From: Flagellimonas flava
Lineage (GTDB): Bacteria > Bacteroidota > Bacteroidia > Flavobacteriales > Flavobacteriaceae
Reading direction: 5' to 3'
NCBI RefSeq assembly: GCF_900129665.1
Contig: NZ_FQWL01000001.1
Coordinates: forward strand, 1,178,001 to 1,242,000
Length of the DNA stretch: 64,000 nucleotides
Positions 17,189 to 24,143 of the stretch are shown piece after piece (the first letter of the stretch is position 1; each line of letters opens with the position of its first letter). Both the position numbers and the translations under genes were made by a program. The notes under the pieces are model-generated. The model saw only the letters and a list, made by a program, of their open reading frames with translations. It had not been told where the DNA came from and did no database searches.

Positions 17189-19080
17189 TGCAGAAAGATG
17201 TAAAACAGATTTTAAAGGAATTCTGGGGTCATGACGATTTTAGGGGATCCCAGAGGAACATTATTGACACTATCCTAAACAGTAAGGATGTTCTTGCCCT
17301 GATGCCTACAGGGGGAGGAAAGTCAGTGTGTTATCAGGTTCCAGCTATGGCCATGGAAGGAATATGTATTGTGGTTTCTCCCTTGGTGGCACTTATCCAA
17401 GATCAAGTTAATCAACTTAAATTGAAGGGAATCAAAGCCATTGCCCTTACCGGTGGCATCCCCCATACGGAGCTCCATGATTTGTTGGACAACTGCCTCT
17501 ACGGGAATTATAAGTTTTTGTATCTCTCACCGGAACGTTTACAACAATCCATAGTCCAGGAACGCATCAGGCAAATGAACGTAAATCTTGTTGCTATTGA
17601 TGAGGTTCACTGTATTTCGCAGTGGGGGAATGACTTTAGACCCGCTTATCTGGAATGTGCGGTATTAAGGGATATAGTCCCCAACGTCCCACTAATGGCT
17701 TTAACGGCCACCGCGACCCCAAAGGTGGTAAAGGACATTTTGCATAACCTGAATATGGAAAGGGCGACCATTTTCAAGGATTCCTTTTCCCGTTCCAACA
17801 TTTCGTTCCAGGTTCGGCATACGGAAGACAAATTGTACCAGCTTAATAAATATGTATCCCTAACAGATGGGAGTTCCATTGTATATGTCAGGTCACGAAA
17901 AATGACCTTGAGCCTTTCGGAGTTCTTGAAAAAAAATGGCATCAAGACTACTTTTTTTCATGGAGGGATTTCAAAAAAGGAAAAACAGGAAAGGTTACAA
18001 CTCTGGTTGGAAGGAAAAGTACAAAGTATAGTAGCCACAAATGCATTTGGTATGGGTGTGGACAAGCCGGATGTAAGGCTAGTTATCCATTATCAAATTC
18101 CAGATAGTTTGGAAAGCTATTTTCAGGAAGCGGGTCGTGCTGGAAGGGATGGTCTTCCTTCCCGTGCAATCATGATTACGCACAAAGAGGATGAAGAGCA
18201 GGCCAAACGGCAATTTCTCGGAAGTTTGCCCAATGTGGACTTTGTGAAACTGTTGTACGTAAAATTGAACAATTACTTTCAAATTTCCTACGGTGAATCC
18301 ATAGCCGAACCTTTGCCTTTAAAATTCAATGTATTTTGCCAACGCTACGGTTTTAACGCAAATATGACCTATCAAGGTCTTCGAATCCTAGACCAGAACT
18401 CCGTCATTTCATTGTCAGAGAATTTTTCCGAACGAACCTCGCTAAAGTTTACTGCCTCCAAATCTACAATCTTTGAGTATTTAGAAAAGCACCGGCAAAC
18501 GGCTCCAATTATTCAGACCATACTTAGAACTTATGGAGGTATTACAGAATATGACACCAAACTAAACCTTCACCTGCTATCAAGAAAAACGGGCATTGGG
18601 GAAGTCAACCTAAAAAAGATATTGCAACAGTTAGATGCTGATGGTATTGCGACATATAAAAATGCCACAAGCGATTTGGAAATCAACTTTCTGGTTCCTC
18701 GTGAGGATGATCGTACCATAAATACCTTTGCCTACAAAATCAAGGATTTCCACCAAGTTAAGCATCAAAATATGTCCGCCATATTAAGCTATATAGACAA
18801 CAGCACCCGTTGCCGAAGTGCTTATATTTTAGATTATTTTGGAGAAAAGGCTTCTAAAATTTGTGGGACATGCGATATTTGCAGACCGACAGAATTACAA
18901 TCGCTTGAAGTACTAAAACGTGGGATTCTGGAGCTATTGGAAAAGAAACCACTAACCTCCAGGATTTTGGAACAGACCTTACAGGCTGCACAACAACAAG
19001 TAGTAATGGCGCTTCAGGAGTTGCTTGAAGATGAATTGATTTTATTGACAAATGGAAATACATACAACATCAAAAAATAA
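17188..19080 (+). CDS. recQ: ATP-dependent DNA helicase RecQ
   Basis: A 630-residue superfamily 2 helicase that unwinds DNA 3' to 5' in repair and recombination. It has the Walker A PTGGGKS (40-46), the box AIDEVHCISQWGNDFRP (DEVH 138-141), QEAGRAGRDG in the second RecA lobe, and a zinc-binding cluster (CRSAYILDYFG, then CGTCDIC) near residue 540. An HRDC domain is not evident, making it a short RecQ. It starts with GTG inside the upstream stop codon and overlaps fmt by 29 bases. Confidence 0.94.
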   Translation: MQKDVKQILKEFWGHDDFRGSQRNIIDTILNSKDVLALMPTGGGKSVCYQVPAMAMEGICIVVSPLVALIQDQVNQLKLKGIKAIALTGGIPHTELHDLLDNCLYGNYKFLYLSPERLQQSIVQERIRQMNVNLVAIDEVHCISQWGNDFRPAYLECAVLRDIVPNVPLMALTATATPKVVKDILHNLNMERATIFKDSFSRSNISFQVRHTEDKLYQLNKYVSLTDGSSIVYVRSRKMTLSLSEFLKKNGIKTTFFHGGISKKEKQERLQLWLEGKVQSIVATNAFGMGVDKPDVRLVIHYQIPDSLESYFQEAGRAGRDGLPSRAIMITHKEDEEQAKRQFLGSLPNVDFVKLLYVKLNNYFQISYGESIAEPLPLKFNVFCQRYGFNANMTYQGLRILDQNSVISLSENFSERTSLKFTASKSTIFEYLEKHRQTAPIIQTILRTYGGITEYDTKLNLHLLSRKTGIGEVNLKKILQQLDADGIATYKNATSDLEINFLVPREDDRTINTFAYKIKDFHQVKHQNMSAILSYIDNSTRCRSAYILDYFGEKASKICGTCDICRPTELQSLEVLKRGILELLEKKPLTSRILEQTLQAAQQQVVMALQELLEDELILLTNGNTYNIKK

Positions 19081-20020
19081 ACTCCGAATCGTTTTTATGG
19101 GGACCCCCGATTTTGCGGTGGGAAGCCTGAAAGCAGTTTTAGACGCCGGATTCGAGGTGGTTGGTGTTATAACTGCGCCGGATAGACCCGCAGGTCGCGG
19201 TCGTAAGTTGCAGGAATCCGCTGTGAAAAGCTTTGCGTTGGAACGAGGTCTAAAGGTGATGCAGCCCACCAATTTAAAGAATGAGGAGTTTATTAAAGAG
19301 TTGGCCCAACTTAACGCCAACTTGCAAGTAGTGGTTGCCTTTAGGATGCTTCCAGAGGTGATTTGGAGCATGCCTACTTTTGGCACCTTCAATCTTCATG
19401 CCTCCCTTCTTCCCCAATATCGTGGCGCTGCTCCAATCAATTGGGCCATTATCAATGGGGAAACCGAAACAGGTGTTACCACGTTTTTTATTGATGATAA
19501 AATAGATACGGGCCATATCATTCTACAAAAATCGGAACCCATTTATTTGGAGGACAATGCTGGCACCCTGCATGATAGATTGATGTTGGTTGGTTCGGAA
19601 CTAGTTGTGGAAACCTGTCAACAAATTGTATCGGACCAAGTTACCAGTACACCACAAAAGGATGCTACAGCAATTAAACCAGCACATAAGATAGACCGGG
19701 AAACCTGCAAAATAGATTGGACAGCATCAATGGAACAAATCCATAACCATATTAGGGGCTTAAGTCCATACCCAGCGGCCTGGAGCCAATTAATAAATAA
19801 TAAGGAGGAGGCTAACATCAAAATTTATAAATCGGAGATAGAGTTGGCCAAACATACTTATATGGTAGGAAAACTTTTTCCGGAAAAGAAAGGATTAAAG
19901 GTTGCTGTAGAGGGAGGTTATCTTCATCTGCTCGAGGTACAGCTTCCAGGTAAGCGAAGAATGGAAATTGGTGAAGTGCTAAATGGCCTAAGTCTTGATA
20001 ATGAGGCCCATCTTCGCTGA
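19052..20020 (+). CDS. fmt: Methionyl-tRNA formyltransferase
   Basis: A 322-residue enzyme that formylates Met-tRNA(fMet) using 10-formyl-tetrahydrofolate. The start at 19052 lies inside recQ; no later ATG leaves the LRIVFMGTPDFAV opening intact. Catalytic residues are present: Asn114 and His116 in NLHASLLPQYRGAAPIN, and Asp152 in DDKIDTGH. The C-terminal tRNA-binding domain follows (IKPAHKIDRETCKIDW). Length is normal. The order recQ-fmt-HU is common in flavobacteria. Confidence 0.96.
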   Translation: MEIHTTSKNKLRIVFMGTPDFAVGSLKAVLDAGFEVVGVITAPDRPAGRGRKLQESAVKSFALERGLKVMQPTNLKNEEFIKELAQLNANLQVVVAFRMLPEVIWSMPTFGTFNLHASLLPQYRGAAPINWAIINGETETGVTTFFIDDKIDTGHIILQKSEPIYLEDNAGTLHDRLMLVGSELVVETCQQIVSDQVTSTPQKDATAIKPAHKIDRETCKIDWTASMEQIHNHIRGLSPYPAAWSQLINNKEEANIKIYKSEIELAKHTYMVGKLFPEKKGLKVAVEGGYLHLLEVQLPGKRRMEIGEVLNGLSLDNEAHLR

Positions 20021-20067
20021 AGCCTTACTACCACTAGTCTCAGAAATCATCCCATTTTTTTTCTACT

Positions 20068-20098
20068 TTATCAACAAACGTTTCAAGTTATCAACAAA
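20068..20098. promoter_or_regulatory. Two direct TTATCAACAAA repeats before the HU promoter
   Basis: TTATCAACAAA occurs at 20068-20078 and 20088-20098, exactly 20 bases apart (about two helical turns, same face), 25 bases before the -33 box of the HU gene. Each 9-mer TTATCAACA differs by one base from the DnaA box TTATCCACA. They could bind DnaA or a dedicated activator. Confidence 0.5.
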
Positions 20099-20122
20099 AA
20101 ACCCGATTTCCCTTGGTTTTAC

Positions 20123-20152
20123 TTGCGTTTGAGGCAAATCCATATAAATTTG
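20123..20152 (+). promoter_or_regulatory. Promoter of the HU gene
   Basis: TTG (20123-20125) and TAAATTTG (20145-20152) are separated by 19 bases, the standard Bacteroidota -33/-7 spacing. The start codon lies 44 bases downstream. Confidence 0.7.
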
Positions 20153-20195
20153 TTCAGCATTAAAATTATTTTACAACAATTAATTTAATTCCATT

Positions 20196-20468
20196 ATGAA
20201 CAAAACAGAATTAATCGATGCTATGGCAGCTGATGCTGGCATCACGAAAGCAGCGGCTAAAAAAGCATTGGAATCTTTCTTGGGTAACGTAGAGGGATCG
20301 CTTAAAAAAGGAAACAGAGTTTCTTTGGTAGGTTTCGGTTCTTGGTCAGTTTCCAGGAGAAATGCAAGAGAAGGTAGAAATCCACAAACTGGACAAACTA
20401 TCAAGATTGCAGCTAAGAACGTTGTAAAGTTCAAAGCTGGAGCAGAATTGAGCGGTTCAGTCAACTAA
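20196..20468 (+). CDS. hup: HU-family DNA-binding protein
   Basis: A 90-residue nucleoid protein of the HU/IHF family. It has the helical dimer part (MNKTELIDAMAADAGITKAAA), the GFGSWSVSRRNAREGRNPQTGQ turn that leads into the DNA-binding arms, and the final helix. It binds and bends DNA as a dimer. Its own promoter, upstream direct repeats and a strong terminator mark it as a single-gene, probably highly expressed unit. Confidence 0.96.
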   Translation: MNKTELIDAMAADAGITKAAAKKALESFLGNVEGSLKKGNRVSLVGFGSWSVSRRNAREGRNPQTGQTIKIAAKNVVKFKAGAELSGSVN

Positions 20469-20493
20469 TCAGTTTGGTAACACAATATATAGA

Positions 20494-20521
20494 AGCACTT
20501 CCCAACGGAAGTGCTTTTTTA
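20494..20521 (+). terminator. Rho-independent terminator of the HU gene
   Basis: A perfect 9-bp stem AGCACTTCC (20494-20502) / GGAAGTGCT (20507-20515) with loop CAAC is followed by a T run (20515-20520), 26 bases after the HU stop. Confidence 0.9.
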
Positions 20522-20594
20522 TTTTACGGTCATTCCAAAGGTTTTTTGTAATTATTCGGATTTATATTACATTTAAAAGAAAGAAGCTAGCTAA

Positions 20595-21155
20595 ATGGTA
20601 GGCCTCAAACCAACAAAAGGAAAATTATTGATAGCGGAACCAACACTTACCGGAGACGTTTCCTTTAACAGATCCGTGGTACTTTTGGCCGAGCACAACC
20701 ATGAGGGCTCTGTAGGCTTTATCTTGAACAAGCCCTTGGATTACAACATTTGCGACCTCATATCTGAAATTACCATCCCCTTTAAAGTCTTCAATGGTGG
20801 GCCCGTTGAACAGGACAATCTTTATTTTATTCATAAAGTACCAGAATTGATAGACGATAGCATTGAAATATCAGATGGTATTTTTTGGGGCGGGAATTTT
20901 GATAAGACTGTGGAGCTAATAAACAATGGGACCATTACCGAGCAAGATATTCGGTTCTTCTTAGGATACTCCGGATGGGATTCCCATCAGTTGGACCATG
21001 AGCTCTCATCCAAATCTTGGGTCGTGGTACAAAATGAATATGAAAGTAACATTCTTGAAAAACCTTCCAATGCATTCTGGAAGGAAAAAATGGTTGAACT
21101 TGGCGGAGACTACCTGCTTTGGTCCAATTCCCCTGAAAACCCCTCTTTAAACTAG
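20595..21155 (+). CDS. YqgE/AlgH family protein
   Basis: A 186-residue protein. KPTKGKLLIAEPTLTGDVSFNRSVVLL near the N-terminus and GSVGFILNKPLD are the hallmark of the YqgE/AlgH (UPF0301) family, whose biochemical role is not established. The GYSGWDSHQLDHEL stretch in the C-terminal half is also conserved. The stop lies one base from the stop of the convergent aminotransferase gene. Confidence 0.93.
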   Translation: MVGLKPTKGKLLIAEPTLTGDVSFNRSVVLLAEHNHEGSVGFILNKPLDYNICDLISEITIPFKVFNGGPVEQDNLYFIHKVPELIDDSIEISDGIFWGGNFDKTVELINNGTITEQDIRFFLGYSGWDSHQLDHELSSKSWVVVQNEYESNILEKPSNAFWKEKMVELGGDYLLWSNSPENPSLN

Positions 21156-21156
21156 C

Positions 21157-22002
21157 TCACCCCAAACGGGCTTTTGCATTTAGTTTACCAAGAAGCTGCT
21201 GAGCCAGCTTATTTTTAAACTCTTTTTTTCGGTATTTCCCAATGGAAATAATTCCTTGGATACTATTGGTCAAGAAAAGTTCGTCCGCCTTTTGAAGCTC
21301 AAATGGGGAAATGGACTCTTCCAGCAACTCCAAGCCTTCAACGGTTTTAATGATCTCCATTAGCTTTTTTCTGATAACGCCATTTAAACATCCGTCGGAC
21401 AACGGTGGGGTTTTTACCGTGTTTCCACTCACCAAAAATAAATTTCCATTGATGGTTTCCACAACTTGTTTATCCCCGTTGATCAATAGACAGTTATTAT
21501 AGCCATTTTCCTTGGCAAAAACACTGGCCACTACATTAAGGATTTTGTTGGTGGTCTTTAAATTGGAAAGCATATCCTTGTTCAGATAGTAATCCTTGAA
21601 CAATTCTACCTCATAAGATCCCGAATTCAATAGATAAAAGGGCGACTCCATTGGAGCAACTTCGATCAAATAAGAAACCTCATTGGTTGTTGGATCGTAA
21701 AGCCCTCCATCTTTTCGGAAAACGGTCATTCTCACCCTAACAGGTTGGTCTTCCAAACCATTTTTGACCACTGTTCTTTGAATCTCACCTTCTAGAAACT
21801 CCAGGGTAAAATCCATTGGAATTTCCATTCGCAAAATTCGCATCGATGCCATTAACCTAAAGTAATGGTCCTCCCAGAAAAAAAGAGTTTGATTTACACA
21901 ACGGAGGGTCTCAAACAGCGCATCGCCATATTTGAGTCCACGATTGGCGTGCGTAAGGATTGGAGAAGATTTGGGAAGCAATGCCCCATCAAAATTGACC
22001 AT
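21157..22002 (-). CDS. Class IV aminotransferase, PabC-like
   Basis: A 281-residue fold-type IV PLP enzyme. It opens MVNFDG, has RGLKYGDALFETLR (21-34), a probable PLP-binding Lys149 (SNLKTTNKILN) and ETINGNLFLV near 182-191. This pattern fits aminodeoxychorismate lyase (folate synthesis) and branched-chain or D-amino-acid aminotransferases; the short length and MVNFDG start favour the PabC type, but I cannot separate them. The start codon follows directly the T run of a terminator-like hairpin. Confidence 0.85.
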   Translation of the reverse strand: MVNFDGALLPKSSPILTHANRGLKYGDALFETLRCVNQTLFFWEDHYFRLMASMRILRMEIPMDFTLEFLEGEIQRTVVKNGLEDQPVRVRMTVFRKDGGLYDPTTNEVSYLIEVAPMESPFYLLNSGSYEVELFKDYYLNKDMLSNLKTTNKILNVVASVFAKENGYNNCLLINGDKQVVETINGNLFLVSGNTVKTPPLSDGCLNGVIRKKLMEIIKTVEGLELLEESISPFELQKADELFLTNSIQGIISIGKYRKKEFKNKLAQQLLGKLNAKARLG

Positions 22003-22028
22003 AAAAAAGTCCCGATTAAAATCGGGAC
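22003..22028 (-). terminator. Terminator-like hairpin touching the aminotransferase start codon
   Basis: On the minus strand GTCCCGAT, loop TTTA and ATCGGGAC form a perfect 8-bp stem (22009-22028), followed by six T (22008-22003) and then at once ATG (22002-22000). It would end transcripts of the START-like gene. Any read-through transcript would have the hairpin where a ribosome must bind, so it may act as an attenuator. Confidence 0.8.
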
Positions 22029-22056
22029 CAAATATACGTTTTCGCTTGGAATACTT

Positions 22057-22440
22057 CTACTTGGATCCCAATACTTGCTTTAAATCCGATACCTGGTTTT
22101 CCCAGAGCATTCTAGCCTCGTCCACTTCGTCATCTTCAGCAAAATCTGTAATGAAAAGGGACACATCCTTTGTAATCTCATCAACAATGATGCGCATTTC
22201 AAAGTAGCTGTCATCATCATTTTCCTCCCAAGCAAACTTCACGAACTCATCGCTCTTCCGTTTCAGCATTTTGGCATTCTCCTCTGCTCCATCCCAAATA
22301 AATGTAAAGAGCTCACTTCTAGAGTTTACATTATCGGCATACCACTCTGACAAGCCTGATGGAGTAGAGATATATTGGTAAAGTAATTGAGGCGAGGCCT
22401 GTATTACAAACTCAATTTCAAATTTGACCTTATCACTCAT
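22057..22440 (-). CDS. START-like domain protein (AHSA1-type SRPBCC fold)
   Basis: A 127-residue protein. MSDKVKFEIEFVIQASPQLLYQYISTPSGLSEWYADNV opens like AHSA1/START-like proteins, with FTFIWDGAEENAKM in the middle and a C-terminal helix (ARMLWENQVSDLKQVLG). Bacteroidota carry one copy next to fmt/HU-type genes. Ligand or partner unknown. Divergent from the tRNA-Met promoter. Confidence 0.88.
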   Translation of the reverse strand: MSDKVKFEIEFVIQASPQLLYQYISTPSGLSEWYADNVNSRSELFTFIWDGAEENAKMLKRKSDEFVKFAWEENDDDSYFEMRIIVDEITKDVSLFITDFAEDDEVDEARMLWENQVSDLKQVLGSK

Positions 22441-22526
22441 TCTAGTGTTCTATTTTTCCTTTCAACAATAGGCTATAATCTGGGAAGATATAAAAATAAA
22501 TATCAAATAATAAATTAAAATGAATT

Positions 22527-22557
22527 TTGATAGGGCAAAAATTAAACTTTATATTTG
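22527..22557 (+). promoter_or_regulatory. Promoter of tRNA-Met
   Basis: TTG (22527-22529) and TATATTTG (22550-22557), 20 bases apart, fit the Bacteroidota consensus. The tRNA begins 21 bases after the -7 element. Confidence 0.75.
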
Positions 22558-22577
22558 CACCCGCAAAACCGCAATAT

Positions 22578-22651
22578 GGCGAGGTAGCTCAGGTGGTTAG
22601 AGCGCAGGATTCATAACCCTGAGGTCGGGAGTTCAAGTCTCCCTCTCGCTA
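22578..22651 (+). tRNA. tRNA-Met (anticodon CAT)
   Basis: A 74-base cloverleaf: acceptor GGCGAGG/TCTCGCT, D stem GCTC/GAGC, anticodon stem CAGGA/(C)CCTG with loop TTCATAA (CAT at 22612-22614), T stem GGGAG/CTCCC with loop TTCAAGT, discriminator A. CCA is not encoded. It lacks the three GC pairs under the anticodon loop that mark the initiator, so it is elongator tRNA-Met; a lysidine-modified tRNA-Ile cannot be fully excluded. Confidence 0.95.
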
Positions 22652-22657
22652 CAAAAG

Positions 22658-22681
22658 ACCCTTGATTTTCAAGGGTTTTTT
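22658..22681 (+). terminator. Terminator of tRNA-Met
   Basis: ACCCTTGA (22658-22665) and TCAAGGGT (22669-22676) form a perfect 8-bp stem with loop TTT and a six-T tail, 7 bases after the tRNA. Confidence 0.88.
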
Positions 22682-22941
22682 CATTTAGAAGAACTAGATA
22701 CAAAGGCATATCACTTTTTAGTTGCCTTTTGTTAATCTTTTTCTAGCACCAAAAGAAAACCTCTCGAAATGCTTTAAAATACTTGTCCAGTCTGTACCAA
22801 AACAGAACCATTCTGCTAAAATTGGTTGGAATTTAGCTTACTGATCATGTATTGATAAATACATTATTACAATCATTTAGCTGCGACCGGTTTGAGCATC
22901 AATTTTTTAGCGACCTTTATGATTGCAAGAAGAATTTGAAT
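22682..22941. other. 260-bp gap before the DUF4249 gene
   Basis: The stretch between the tRNA terminator and the DUF4249 lipoprotein start is AT-rich. I found no coding frame, hairpin with a T tail, or clear TAnnTTTG element. A frame open from 22852 joins the lipoprotein gene but would add 30 residues ahead of the signal peptide. The promoter of the lipoprotein-receptor operon must lie here. Confidence 0.4.
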
Positions 22942-24126
22942 ATGCCCGCCCAGATCAAAAAGCACTCCTATTGTAATAAGATAAATTTCCTATGGTATGG
23001 GCTTGCCTTTTTCTTATTGGGATGTATTGATCCTGTAGAACCCATTTTTGAAAACGAAGAAGGATTGATTTACATCGATGCACTTTTATCCACCACTCCG
23101 GGTTCTTCATTTGTTACGGTGTCGGAATCGGTTCTGGAGCAGGATAGATTAAAATTTAACCTTTTGGGCGATGCCATAGTGCGCTACCGAAATGTGGATA
23201 CCAACACGGAAGTATCCCTAATACCTCAAGATAATATCTACGTTCCACCCTTGAACTTTGTAGCTGACGAAGGAAGTATCTGGGAGCTTTCTATTACTTT
23301 GGCCGATGGCAGGGAGTACCAATCCTCACCAGAACGTATTTCCGAACCTGTGGCAATTTCCAATATCCGGGCAACCTACAATCCGGAGCTGGTCTTTCGG
23401 GAAAGTAAGGATGAATTTCTTCCAGGTCATTTTATCTCGGTTGACTTGACCGATCCACCAAATAGTGATAACTACTATTTTTGGCGGTTTACCTCCTTTG
23501 AAAATTTGATGGTTTGCAAAAGTTGCGCCAACGGGATTTTAAGAGATGGGGAGTGCCAGGAAAACCCAGTATTCGGGTTGGACTATACAGCTGATTATTT
23601 GTGCGAACAAGATTGTTGGCAAAAACGATACAATGAAAACATAAAGATTTTTTCCGATGAGTTTACCAACGGTCTCCAAATAAATGCTTTGCCCGTAGCA
23701 GACGTCATTTTATACACCAAGGAAAACATTGTTGTGGAGCTGCAACAATTTTCTTTATCGCCCCAAGCCTATGATTACTATAGGGTGCTCAAAGATATCG
23801 TGGATAACAATGGGGGACTTAACGCACCTCCTCCCGCAGCCTTGGTGGGCAATATGTCCAATACTCAGGACAAAGATGAATTTGTTTTGGGAAGGTTTAC
23901 TGCCGCAGCAAGCTCCACTAGATCCATCTTTATTAGGAGAGAGGCAATTGAAGAACCTCCGGTTGAAGTCCGTGATTTTCTGCAGTTGGAATCGTGTGAA
24001 ATATTATGTGATCCAGCGCAATGTATTGGTGATGCACCACCTTGTAACATACCCATTGTAACCAGCACCAGTTGTTCAGAAACACGTTTTCAAACAGCGA
24101 TGGAACCCGAAGCTTGGGAAGAATAA
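22942..24126 (+). CDS. DUF4249 outer-membrane-linked lipoprotein
   Basis: The start at 22942 is chosen because it places a type II signal (hydrophobic run, lipobox LLGC with Cys28). The 394-residue product is beta-rich, with the DUF4249 feature NAPPPAALVGNMSN in the C-terminal third and many Cys residues (VCKSC, LCEQDC, CEILCDPAQC). DUF4249 proteins are Bacteroidota lipoproteins encoded beside TonB receptors, where they probably sit on the outer membrane as a SusD-like partner. Here the receptor follows 17 bases later, in one operon. The substrate is unknown. Confidence 0.87.
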   Translation: MPAQIKKHSYCNKINFLWYGLAFFLLGCIDPVEPIFENEEGLIYIDALLSTTPGSSFVTVSESVLEQDRLKFNLLGDAIVRYRNVDTNTEVSLIPQDNIYVPPLNFVADEGSIWELSITLADGREYQSSPERISEPVAISNIRATYNPELVFRESKDEFLPGHFISVDLTDPPNSDNYYFWRFTSFENLMVCKSCANGILRDGECQENPVFGLDYTADYLCEQDCWQKRYNENIKIFSDEFTNGLQINALPVADVILYTKENIVVELQQFSLSPQAYDYYRVLKDIVDNNGGLNAPPPAALVGNMSNTQDKDEFVLGRFTAAASSTRSIFIRREAIEEPPVEVRDFLQLESCEILCDPAQCIGDAPPCNIPIVTSTSCSETRFQTAMEPEAWEE

Positions 24127-24143
24127 AACCATAAAACCCTTAC

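Noticed and set aside
19052..19080. Possible frameshift between recQ and fmt
   Set aside because: Both proteins are complete with normal starts and ends; this is an ordinary 29-base overlap.
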